Origin: Gammaproteobacteria bacterium
GTDB taxonomy: Bacteria; Pseudomonadota; Gammaproteobacteria; Arenicellales; Poriferihabitantaceae
DNA: 64,000 nt
Direction: 5' to 3'
Assembly: GCA_030432755.1 (NCBI GenBank)
Contig: JAUILZ010000006.1
Coordinates: 62,001 to 126,000 of the forward strand
The position numbers were made by a program, and so were the translations under genes. The notes under the pieces were generated by a model that made no database searches, was not told the origin of the DNA, and saw only the letters and a program-made list of their open reading frames with translations. This document shows, piece after piece, positions 57,375-64,000 of this stretch. The first letter of the stretch is position 1. Each line of letters begins with the position of its first letter.

Positions 57375-57824
57375 ATGACAGGTAGAGCGGCGCTTAGAGC
57401 TCAATTGAGGTCCGCCTGGGCGCGCACAGTCGAAAACTACTATCAACAACAACGCATCAATTCTGAACACGGACTACAAGCCTTTTTGTGCGCAGAGCTT
57501 CTGGAAAGTTTTGAAAACTATGGGGTCGCAGGAAATCGTCGCATTTTCATTGAGCCGACCCTCAATGTTGGTCGATCAATGGAACAGAGAAAGCCCGACA
57601 TTATGATCTGCAACACGCGTTCGATAATCGGGGTGGTCGAACTGAAGTACAACCCCATGGGGAGTCCCAAATACCTGAAAGACATGGAAACGCTCGACTG
57701 GATTGCCAGGAACCCCGATGGTGTCCAGGTCCAGAACAATCGCTATGTTGGGGTCGTACGCGATGATCGAGTCTATCCTCTCGCAAGTGAAGCAGTGTTA
57801 TGTTGGGCTGGAATTCATCGCTGA
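57375..57824 (+). CDS. PD-(D/E)XK nuclease-like protein, possibly interrupted
   Basis: A 149-aa protein with the restriction-endonuclease-like signature: Pro74-Asp75 in KPDIMI and Glu89-x-Lys91 in VVELKYN, plus an upstream Glu in the first helix. No fuller domain was recognised. The base composition is clearly lower in GC than the left flank. After the TGA at 57822-57824 the same frame is open for another 38 codons with a protein-like composition, so the gene may be broken by a nonsense change or read as two ORFs. Function is unknown; nuclease or DNA-repair/defence links are possible. Confidence 0.55.
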   Translation: MTGRAALRAQLRSAWARTVENYYQQQRINSEHGLQAFLCAELLESFENYGVAGNRRIFIEPTLNVGRSMEQRKPDIMICNTRSIIGVVELKYNPMGSPKYLKDMETLDWIARNPDGVQVQNNRYVGVVRDDRVYPLASEAVLCWAGIHR

Positions 57825-57941
57825 ATGCCGGCATCCCTCAGCCAGAGAATTGGCAAGTACGCCAAGCGCTACTTCATGGAGTTGCACGCAGTTACACGCC
57901 CTGGTGATGATCCGAAAATTGGCGGCAATCCTGTTTTGTGA
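57825..57941 (+). pseudogene. In-frame remnant after the nuclease-like ORF
   Basis: Directly after the TGA of the nuclease-like ORF, ATG at 57825 opens a 38-codon frame (RIGKYAKRYFMELHAV in the middle) ending at TGA 57939-57941. It is in the same frame, which would be expected if one stop codon had split a longer gene. It could equally be chance. Confidence 0.3.
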
Positions 57942-58052
57942 TTTCCCGAATCTCAGAGAGCCGATCGATTCATTACACCTGGTGGGATATTGTGGAGCCG
58001 GGAATTGAACGGTGTTCGATAAAAGGATGCAACCAAAACTCTACCTGAATCT

Positions 58053-58826
58053 GTGGTCGATTTCTCGCTAGTTATTGATGCGCTACTGAAGGTGTGGTGG
58101 CTGATACCGGTCGCGCTGCTGGTTGTCATCTTAAAGTCTCCCCGGTTCAAGGGGGCAGTAGGAGAATTCCTGGTCAGGTTGGCGGCGAAAGTATTTCTAC
58201 CTGCGAGAACGTATCACCCGATCAATAATGTCACCCTTCAATCCCAGGAAGGAACCACGCAGATAGATCATGTTTTCGTGTCACGTTATGGAATTTTTGT
58301 CGTGGAAACTAAGAACATGAAGGGTTGGATCTTCGGCGGCGAGAAGCAGGCCCAGTGGACACAAAAGCTATACAGGAAATCTTTCAAATTCCAGAACCCC
58401 TTGAGGCAGAACTACAAGCACGTGAAGGCGATGGAATCGTTACTTGATGCGCCCCCGGAGACCATCCATTCCGTTGTTGTCTTTGCCGGAGACAGCGAGT
58501 TCAAAACGCCCATGCCATCCAACGTCAAGAAGCAGGGGGCCTATATCAAGTACATCAGGTCATTTCGGGAAGAGGTCCTGGACGACCGCCAGGTGAAGGA
58601 GGCGATAGAACGGATCCAGGCGGGGCGTCTTGAACCGAACCGGGAAACTCACCGAAAGCACGTTGAACACTTAAAGGCCAAGGCCACCCTTGCAGCTGAA
58701 AAGAAATGCCCGAAGTGTGGCAGTGACATGGTCTTGCGAGCCGCTAAGAAAGGGACATACGCCGGAAAACGGTTTTGGGGGTGCTCGTCTTTTCCCAAAT
58801 GCAGGGTTATGCTGAATGTCACCTGA
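58053..58826 (+). CDS. NERD-domain protein with topoisomerase-type zinc ribbon
   Basis: A 257-aa protein. A membrane helix (about 10-27) is followed by a NERD (nuclease-related) domain about 36-150: GEFLVRLAAK, TTQIDHVFVSRYGIFVVETKN. The C-terminal 40 residues form a four-cysteine zinc ribbon of the topoisomerase I type (CPKCGSDM, GCSSFPKC). NERD proteins are proposed to process or bind DNA, and their Asp and Glu-x-Lys set is present in QIDHVF and VETKN. The start is GTG at 58053. It lies in the low-GC stretch. Confidence 0.85.
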   Translation: MVDFSLVIDALLKVWWLIPVALLVVILKSPRFKGAVGEFLVRLAAKVFLPARTYHPINNVTLQSQEGTTQIDHVFVSRYGIFVVETKNMKGWIFGGEKQAQWTQKLYRKSFKFQNPLRQNYKHVKAMESLLDAPPETIHSVVVFAGDSEFKTPMPSNVKKQGAYIKYIRSFREEVLDDRQVKEAIERIQAGRLEPNRETHRKHVEHLKAKATLAAEKKCPKCGSDMVLRAAKKGTYAGKRFWGCSSFPKCRVMLNVT

Positions 58827-59082
58827 GGGATCGTGGCTCCGGACTCGTGGATGTGCATTTGCTTGTGTCGGTCGCTTCGCACCGAACGGCAAGTCTATGG
58901 ACGCGAGACAAGTGGTTGCAATCTGTGGCAGATTCGCTTGGGCTTGATTGCGATATGACACAAGCGCAACGGTAGGGATCATGTGCCGGGCGATGAACAG
59001 AGCGCTTATGTTTAGGCAGATCCGTTGAAGCTACTGCACGCTTGGCCAATAGTCGGTCCCAAAAAACAGCAAGAATGAACTC

Positions 59083-59601
59083 ATGATTAGAACGCTATTT
59101 ACTCTGCTCATTTCGCTAATGATTTCCGGTTGCGTGTCCACTTATGAGCATTCCGAGCTTCAGGTCCTTCAAGATAAACTCGATCCATCAAAAGGAGTGC
59201 TGATATCCATACCGGAAGATGGTTGGTACGGGAGCACGGAATACAAAAACTCCGGGCGTATGACCGCAAATGCCGTTAGATCTGCCTTCGCGAAAAATGC
59301 GAGGCATGTGGAACTCGCTACTGACTGTCAGCCTGAGATATGTCTTCAACAAATCGATGGTGACAAGTACGGCTATTTCGTCGAGCCAATAGTGCTTCAT
59401 TGGGAGGATCGGGCTACAGAATGGTCCGGTATTCCAGACAGAATTGAAATCCAGCTCGTTGTTTACGATGCGCGGACAAAGAAAGAAATCGCGAACTCAT
59501 CGTATACCGGGGAAAGTAAGTTCTGGACCTTTGGCGGCGATCATCCCCAGGATCTTTTGCTTGAGCCTACCAATGCATACGTAAACACTTTGTACCACTA
59601 G
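59083..59601 (+). CDS. DUF4823-like lipoprotein
   Basis: A 172-aa lipoprotein with a signal peptide and lipobox ISGC (Cys17). The body reads LISIPEDGWYGSTEYKNSG, then HWEDRATEWSGIPDRIEIQL and FGGDHPQDLL, which I recognise as DUF4823. Such proteins are outer-membrane lipoproteins of unknown role. GC content is roughly half, well below the glycan cluster. No ribosome site of quality precedes the ATG. Confidence 0.75.
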   Translation: MIRTLFTLLISLMISGCVSTYEHSELQVLQDKLDPSKGVLISIPEDGWYGSTEYKNSGRMTANAVRSAFAKNARHVELATDCQPEICLQQIDGDKYGYFVEPIVLHWEDRATEWSGIPDRIEIQLVVYDARTKKEIANSSYTGESKFWTFGGDHPQDLLLEPTNAYVNTLYH

Positions 59602-59682
59602 AGTAAAAGGGAGAAGAATTGGACTTACGTTGCGTTATCATGACGATTTATGAGTAAGGTGTCGCCACCTACTCACCAAGTA

Positions 59683-59696
59683 AAAGGGAACCCTTT
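59683..59696. promoter_or_regulatory. AAAGGG-AA-CCCTTT palindrome
   Basis: A perfect 6-bp-arm palindrome lies in the 267-bp gap before the acetyltransferase gene. A GTAAAAGGG string also occurs at 59603-59611. It may be an operator or a small hairpin; nothing else supports a role. Confidence 0.25.
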
Positions 59697-59868
59697 AACG
59701 CCCTTATCAAAAGCTTATAAAGTTTCCCCATAGCCTCGTTGAAGCTATAGGCGCGAGAGAAACGCCTGCGACCGCAGCCGAATCACCTGGACTTGGCACA
59801 ACAAGACATAAGTACAGTCCACAGCAGCCGTATGCTATAGCTAGATTTCGATCAGGAGATACAGACGA

Positions 59869-60336
59869 ATGCCATACTCCTTCACTATCAAGAAGCTGAC
59901 GAAAGCGGATGTCGCGCTGATGGGGCCCATGCTCGACATGTTCGGCGAGGCATTTGATGAGAAGGAAACTTATGGAAATGCCAGGCCCCAAAAGGCCTAT
60001 TTAGAGCGCCTGCTTGCTGGCGAAAGCTTCATCGCGCTCGTTGCGCTTGCGGAAGGGAAAGTCGCCGGTGGTATTGCGGCGTACGAATTGCACAAGTTTG
60101 AACAGGAGCGAAGCGAAATCTTCATCTACGATCTTGCCGTTGCCGAGGAATATCGCCGGCAAGGAATCGCCACGGCCTTGATCGAGGAGATTAAGCAAGT
60201 CGCTGCAAACCGGGGGGCATACTTGGTCGTGATAGCAGCCGATGCCGGCGACGAGCCGGCAATCGCGCTATATGACAAGCTCGGTGTTCGCGAAGAAGTA
60301 TTGCACTTTGATATTGCCATTGGGAGTGGCAAGTGA
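59869..60336 (+). CDS. AAC(3)-I-like aminoglycoside N-acetyltransferase (GNAT)
   Basis: A 155-aa GNAT-fold protein that parallels AAC(3)-Ia from recollection. Shared stretches include SFIALVAL, KFEQERSEIFIYDLAV, RRQGIATALI (acetyl-CoA loop), ADAGDEPAIALYDKLG and REEVLHFDI. AAC(3)-I enzymes acetylate the 3-amino group of gentamicin-class aminoglycosides. Here the gene is in a lower-GC chromosomal stretch with no integron attC site or transposase found next to it. AGGAG lies 10 nt before the ATG. Resistance activity is inferred, not shown. Confidence 0.82.
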   Translation: MPYSFTIKKLTKADVALMGPMLDMFGEAFDEKETYGNARPQKAYLERLLAGESFIALVALAEGKVAGGIAAYELHKFEQERSEIFIYDLAVAEEYRRQGIATALIEEIKQVAANRGAYLVVIAADAGDEPAIALYDKLGVREEVLHFDIAIGSGK

Positions 60337-60354
60337 GGTTCACGTGTACAGAAT

Positions 60355-61263
60355 TCAGGCCCGACTATCCCAGGTGGAGGGAGACTGGAATTTTGCGGTA
60401 GAGGTAGAAATCCTGAGTGTGCTGATCAACAGGTCATGCAACTTCTCCACCGCCTCGTTTCCCGCCGAAGCCTGGCTCCGGTAGACCGACACCTCCATCG
60501 GATCCAGCGGTCCGAGTCCATGGTTGCTGCCCAGCACTTCCAGGTGCGAGGGCGTGCTGCACTGGGTCAGTACCGCCACCGCCAGCCCGCTCTCGACGGC
60601 CGCGATCTGGCCGGCCAGGCTGGAGCTGTTGTAGACCACCCGGTACCTGCGTCCCTGCTGCGCCAGGGAGTTGATCGCGGTGCGCCTGGCGAGGCTGGTG
60701 CTTTCGTACACGGCGATGGGCAGGGGATCGCGTCGCCATACCTCGAATTGTGGAGATCCTATCCAGACCATCGGTTCGTGGAACAGCAGGATGCCCTGCC
60801 TGGGGTGTTCCCGCGAAACCAGCGCCAGGTCGAGATCGCCCCGCTCCACGCGCGGAATCAGGGAGGGGGATTGTTCGCAGTGAAGCTCGATCTCCACCGA
60901 GCCATGGTAGGGGGCGAATCGCTTCAGCACCGGGGCGAGGTACCTCGCCGCGTAGTCGTCCGGCACGCCGAGGCGGATGCTGCCCGTCAGTTCCCTGCCC
61001 TGGAACGCCGCCCGGGTCTCGGCGTGCAGGTCCAGCATCCGGCGGGCATAGCCCAGCATCCGCTGCCCGTCCGGGGTGAGCTGGTGCTGGCGTGGTCCCC
61101 TCGCCAGCAAGCGGCAGCCCAGCGCGGATTCGAGCTTCTTCAGTTGCATGCTCACCGCCGACTGGGATCGGTGCACCACGGGGGCGGCAGCGGATAGCGA
61201 CCCGGTGTCCACCACCGCCACGAAGCATTTCAACCAGTCGATCTGGATGTCGCCGGAAATCAT
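60355..61263 (-). CDS. LysR-family transcriptional regulator
   Basis: A 302-aa regulator. The N-terminal winged HTH (about 8-66) includes TGSLSAAAPVVHRSQSAVSMQLKKLE. The effector domain (about 95-290) is of the periplasmic-binding-protein type, resembling the LrhA/PecT branch. It is divergent from azlCD with 116 bp between starts and palindromic LysR-type sites there, so azlCD is the likely target. The co-inducer could be a branched-chain amino acid. Confidence 0.9.
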   Translation of the reverse strand: MISGDIQIDWLKCFVAVVDTGSLSAAAPVVHRSQSAVSMQLKKLESALGCRLLARGPRQHQLTPDGQRMLGYARRMLDLHAETRAAFQGRELTGSIRLGVPDDYAARYLAPVLKRFAPYHGSVEIELHCEQSPSLIPRVERGDLDLALVSREHPRQGILLFHEPMVWIGSPQFEVWRRDPLPIAVYESTSLARRTAINSLAQQGRRYRVVYNSSSLAGQIAAVESGLAVAVLTQCSTPSHLEVLGSNHGLGPLDPMEVSVYRSQASAGNEAVEKLHDLLISTLRISTSTAKFQSPSTWDSRA

Positions 61264-61277
61264 ATGGTCAGCATATT

Positions 61278-61316
61278 TATTCGATTAACGAATAGTTTAC
61301 AACGTAAATATTCGTT
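61278..61316. promoter_or_regulatory. LysR-type binding sites in lysR-azlC gap
   Basis: TATTCG-ATTAA-CGAATA (61278-61294) is a perfect dyad of the T-N11-A class. A second imperfect dyad AACGTAAATATTCGTT (61301-61316) repeats the TATTCG half-site. Both sit between the LysR start and azlC. Confidence 0.65.
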
Positions 61317-61379
61317 TTTATCAGAACAGATCTCGATGCATCATCCCCGCCCCGCACAGGAACTGTAAGAGGTAATGGC

Positions 61380-62096
61380 ATGAACACCGTGGATACCGGG
61401 TTGCATCGACTCGACGGCCGGCTGGTCTGGACCGGCTTTCGCGAGCTTGTTCCGCTGTCCATTTTCGTGGTCGCGTTCGGTGCGGCTTTCGGTCTGGCGG
61501 CGACGCAGGCGGGAATCGGAGAGCTGGCGGTCGTTGTCATGAGCACGCTGGTTTTCTCCGGCTACGCGCAGTTCGCCGCGCTGGAGCTGTGGGGCCAGCA
61601 GGTGCCGGTCATCACGATGCTGGTCACCGTGCTGGTGATCAGCGCGCGTCACCTGCTGATGGGAGCGACGCTCTATCCCTGGCTGCGAGAGTTGCCGCCG
61701 GTGAAACGCTACGGGGTGATGCTCGTTGCCTCCGATGCCAACTGGGCCATGTCCCTGCAGGCCTTTGGCCGCGGGCAACCGGGATTCGGCCTGTTACTGG
61801 GCGGCGGGCTCGCGTTGTGGCTGTTCTGGGTGCTGGGCACCCTGCTGGGGGTCTGTTCGGGTGGCGTCGTCCGCGACCCCCGGAGCTGGGGGCTCGACAT
61901 GGTCATGGGTTGCTTCCTGCTGGCGGTGCTGGTCAGCGGAAAGAACAACTGGCGCATGCTGGTGAACTGGTCGGTCGCGGCCTGTGCGTCGCTGCTCGCC
62001 TTCCGCTACCTGCCGGAGAACAGCCACGTCATCACGGGCGCGGTTGCCGGCGGCGTGGCCGGCATCTTCGGACGGGAGAAGATCGATGAGCATTGA
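61380..62096 (+). CDS. azlC: AzlC-family branched-chain amino acid exporter, large subunit
   Basis: A 238-aa membrane protein with about six helices and the AzlC-type AFGAAFGLAATQAG and VFSGYAQFAALELWG segments. With AzlD it forms an exporter of branched-chain amino acids or their analogues. AAGAGG precedes the ATG by 8 nt. It overlaps azlD by 11 bp and is divergent from a LysR regulator. Confidence 0.88.
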   Translation: MNTVDTGLHRLDGRLVWTGFRELVPLSIFVVAFGAAFGLAATQAGIGELAVVVMSTLVFSGYAQFAALELWGQQVPVITMLVTVLVISARHLLMGATLYPWLRELPPVKRYGVMLVASDANWAMSLQAFGRGQPGFGLLLGGGLALWLFWVLGTLLGVCSGGVVRDPRSWGLDMVMGCFLLAVLVSGKNNWRMLVNWSVAACASLLAFRYLPENSHVITGAVAGGVAGIFGREKIDEH

Positions 62097-62400
62097 AACC
62101 GCGGGTTGGGGCACCCTGGTGCTCGTCCTTGCCATGATGATCGTGACCCTGGCGACCCGCTGGGGCGGTGTCTTCGTCATGTCCCTGGTCCCGGTCGGTC
62201 ACAGGGTGAAACGCTTCATCGACGGGATGTCCGGATCCGTGCTGGTGGCGCTGCTGGCGCCCATGGCGGTGGCCGGTGACAACGGCGCCCGGGCCGCCCT
62301 GCTGGTTACCGCCGTCTTCATGTTGTTGACGAGGAAACCCCTGCTGGCTATCACCGGCGGCATCCTGGCGGCGGCGCTGGTCCGGCAGTTGCCGGGTTGA
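62086..62400 (+). CDS. azlD: AzlD-family exporter, small subunit
   Basis: A 104-aa protein with about four membrane helices and the family's MIVTLATRWGGVF and LLAPMAVAGD blocks. The ATG at 62086 lies inside the azlC end. It assists AzlC in exporting branched-chain amino acids. Confidence 0.85.
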   Translation: MSIETAGWGTLVLVLAMMIVTLATRWGGVFVMSLVPVGHRVKRFIDGMSGSVLVALLAPMAVAGDNGARAALLVTAVFMLLTRKPLLAITGGILAAALVRQLPG

Positions 62401-62487
62401 CCGAATCCGTTATTCCGGACAACGCAACCTGCCATTCATAGCCCATCGCGACGCATCACGCCGGGATGCCATCGGAACGGCCCGGAT

Positions 62488-62964
62488 TCACGCTTCCCGC
62501 GCTTTCTGGTCGCCCACCCGAACCCACCGACCCACCGGGTCCGGCAGGGCGGCAAGAATTTCTTCCAGGTCGTGCTTGACGAGGTTCTTGTGGCATTCCG
62601 CGACGACCAGCTTGAGGCTCTGCTGGCCGAGTTCATTGCGCAGGAGGCCGAGAAACCCGGGTGCCGCCACCAGTACCAGTTCGCGGAAGGCGTTCGCTTT
62701 CCGGCTCTCCTCGACGTGTTCGGCGATACGGTGCGCGAACCCGCGGGCGAGCTGTTCGCTCATCGTCGTATGCGGCTCCATCGCGTGCCGGCCCGGCCCC
62801 ATGCGGTCGTGGCTGCGGCCCGGCGCCGCCGTCAGTTCCTCCCGTTCCGGCCGCCTGGCCTCCGGGCAGGAGAGCGTATCCAGTTCGCGCACCGCCTCGC
62901 CCCCGCGGTAGGCGAAAACACGTGCATGGGTCTGGTTGGCGACCACGATCCAGAGTTCGTCCAT
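62488..62964 (-). CDS. Host-attachment family protein (baeRF-like)
   Basis: A 158-aa protein of the family named for host-cell attachment (PF10116 type), distantly related to archaeal/bacterial eRF1-like folds. It starts WIVVANQTHARVFAYRGG, has a histidine-rich disordered middle (about 50-70) and ends in an ELVLVAAPGFLGLLRNEL helix. The family name does not prove adhesion; the role is uncertain. It is divergent from the phosphoribosyltransferase with 180 bp in between. Confidence 0.82.
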   Translation of the reverse strand: MDELWIVVANQTHARVFAYRGGEAVRELDTLSCPEARRPEREELTAAPGRSHDRMGPGRHAMEPHTTMSEQLARGFAHRIAEHVEESRKANAFRELVLVAAPGFLGLLRNELGQQSLKLVVAECHKNLVKHDLEEILAALPDPVGRWVRVGDQKAREA

Positions 62965-63144
62965 AGTGGCAATGGGCAGTTCCCGGCCCTTCGAGTTGAC
63001 TGGTTACTCATCCTAGCAGCGGGACGGGTGGGCGAGTTGACCACGGTCAAGTACCGCTTGCGTGGGTCTGCTCCGGACGGGCGGCGCGCGTAGAGATTGA
63101 CCGGGATCAATATCTGGCGCCCCGCTGGTTCCATACTGTGACTC

Positions 63145-63828
63145 ATGGACCATCGGAACAGGCATGTTCAGCAGTTCGTGGATCGCCGCCACGCCGGCCA
63201 GTTACTGGCCCTGCGCCTGCAGAACTACCGCGAGGTTCCCGGCCTCCTGGTACTGGCGTTGCCCCGGGGCGGCGTGCCGGTCGCGCGGGAGGTGGCGCGG
63301 ACCCTGGGGGCGGAACTCGATATCCTCCTGGTGCGCAAGCTGGGTTGCCCCGGCCACGAGGAGATGGCCATGGGCGCCATCGCCGGCGACGGCAGCCGGG
63401 TGCTGGACGAACGCACCGTGGCGATGATCGGTATCAGCCGCGCGCAGGTCGACGCGGTGGAACGCCGCGAGCGCGCGGAACTCGAACGCCGCGAGCACGC
63501 TTACCGGGGAGACCGACCGGCGCCGGTCGTCGCCGGGCGGACGGTGATCCTGGTCGACGACGGCCTCGCCACCGGCTCCACGATGGAGGTGGCCGTCGCC
63601 ACTCTCAGGCGCCAGGGAGCCCGCCGGATCGTGGTCGCCGTACCCGTCGCGCCCGCGGACGCGAAGGCGGAATTTAGGCGCCTGGCGGACGCCTTCGTCT
63701 GCGTGCTGGCGCCGGTGAACTTCCACGCCGTGGGCTACTGGTACCAGTATTTCGACCAGACCAGCGATGCCGAGGTGCGGCAACTGCTGCGCGATGCCGC
63801 GGAAGCCCGTAGCGAGGACGATGCGTGA
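63145..63828 (+). CDS. Phosphoribosyltransferase-fold protein
   Basis: A 227-aa protein with a type I PRTase fold. The PRPP loop is VILVDDGLATGST (about 133-145), and the N-terminal LVLALPRGGVPVAREVA segment is typical of stand-alone PRTases often fused or adjacent to erythromycin-esterase-like proteins. It overlaps such a gene by 8 bp. Its substrate is unknown. Confidence 0.88.
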   Translation: MDHRNRHVQQFVDRRHAGQLLALRLQNYREVPGLLVLALPRGGVPVAREVARTLGAELDILLVRKLGCPGHEEMAMGAIAGDGSRVLDERTVAMIGISRAQVDAVERRERAELERREHAYRGDRPAPVVAGRTVILVDDGLATGSTMEVAVATLRRQGARRIVVAVPVAPADAKAEFRRLADAFVCVLAPVNFHAVGYWYQYFDQTSDAEVRQLLRDAAEARSEDDA

Positions 63829-64000
63829 CCGTATCCACGCGCCTCTCGACACGGTGCGCGGCATCGCGACGCGCCTCGACGGTAACGACGCCGACTACGA
63901 TCAACTGCTGGAGCTGACCCGCGACCGGCAGCTGGTGCTGCTGGGGGAGGCCAGCCACGGCACCCGCGAGTTCTATCGCATGCGGGCGGAGATCACCCGG
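63821..64000 (+). CDS. Erythromycin-esterase-like protein (partial, cut by window end)
   Basis: The first 60 codons of a gene running off the right edge. LVLLGEASHGTREFY contains Glu43 and His46, the positions of the catalytic Glu/His of EreB-type esterases. The ATG overlaps the preceding stop. Most chromosomal members beside a phosphoribosyltransferase are of unknown function and do not necessarily confer macrolide resistance. Confidence 0.8.
   Translation, partial: MRDRIHAPLDTVRGIATRLDGNDADYDQLLELTRDRQLVLLGEASHGTREFYRMRAEITR

Overview
The window reads as chromosomal DNA of a high-GC gammaproteobacterium. Supporting signs are a CpxRA-type two-component system with a CpxP/Spy partner, ThiBPQ under a TPP riboswitch, FadH, ATP-type PEP carboxykinase and an ABC-dependent surface-glycan export cluster. 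No 16S rRNA or other strict marker is present, so genus and family are not claimed. No rRNA, tRNA, CRISPR array or intact insertion sequence was seen.

Layout. 0.35-3.1 kb: leftward spy/cpxP-like gene, response regulator and sensor kinase, preceded by three GTAAA-type repeats at an 11-bp period. 3.2-7.2 kb: FAD oxidoreductase, polytopic membrane protein and a small secreted protein. 7.2-13.3 kb: serB-serA, an MFS permease and fadH. 13.3-17.6 kb: thiBPQ with TPP riboswitch, and a TylF-like methyltransferase. 17.8-21.8 kb: a four-gene operon of ATP-grasp, alpha-E, transglutaminase and Anbu-type proteasome-like subunit. 22-26 kb: aldo/keto reductase, a DsbD-like transporter and a redoxin. 26-31.7 kb: lipoprotein esterase, class I glutamine amidotransferase, lysZ-lysJ-acyltransferase and an MBL-fold lipoprotein. 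32-40.3 kb: TPR protein, TetR regulator with palindromic operator, alpha/beta hydrolase, class II aldolase, TauD-type dioxygenase, two tandem beta-helix exoproteins and a class II glutamine amidotransferase. 40.6-42.8 kb: lysY-lysX-lysW. 43-47.4 kb: pckA, a DsrE-like protein and a subtilase autotransporter. 47.6-57.3 kb: a seven-gene polysaccharide assembly and ABC export operon. 57.3-60.4 kb: a lower-GC accessory stretch with a nuclease-like ORF, a NERD protein, a DUF4823-like lipoprotein and an AAC(3)-I-like acetyltransferase. 60.4-64 kb: LysR with divergent azlCD, a host-attachment family protein, and a phosphoribosyltransferase followed by an erythromycin-esterase-like gene cut by the window end.

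The most notable system is the carrier-protein (LysW) amino-acid pathway, split into two modules 10 kb apart: lysW-lysX-lysY and lysZ-lysJ. LysW carries the substrate on its C-terminal glutamate; X ligates, Z phosphorylates, Y reduces and J aminates. The releasing peptidase LysK is not in the window. This pathway is best known from Thermus/Deinococcus and archaea. The final product (lysine, ornithine/arginine or something else) cannot be read from the sequence.

Two repeat families pepper the right-hand gene borders. One is a REP/BIME-like palindrome with core CCAGCGAAAGCTGG, in four clusters. The other is an approximately 140-bp MITE-like element with terminal inverted repeats, in two inverted copies. 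One MITE copy fills the lysW-lysX junction.
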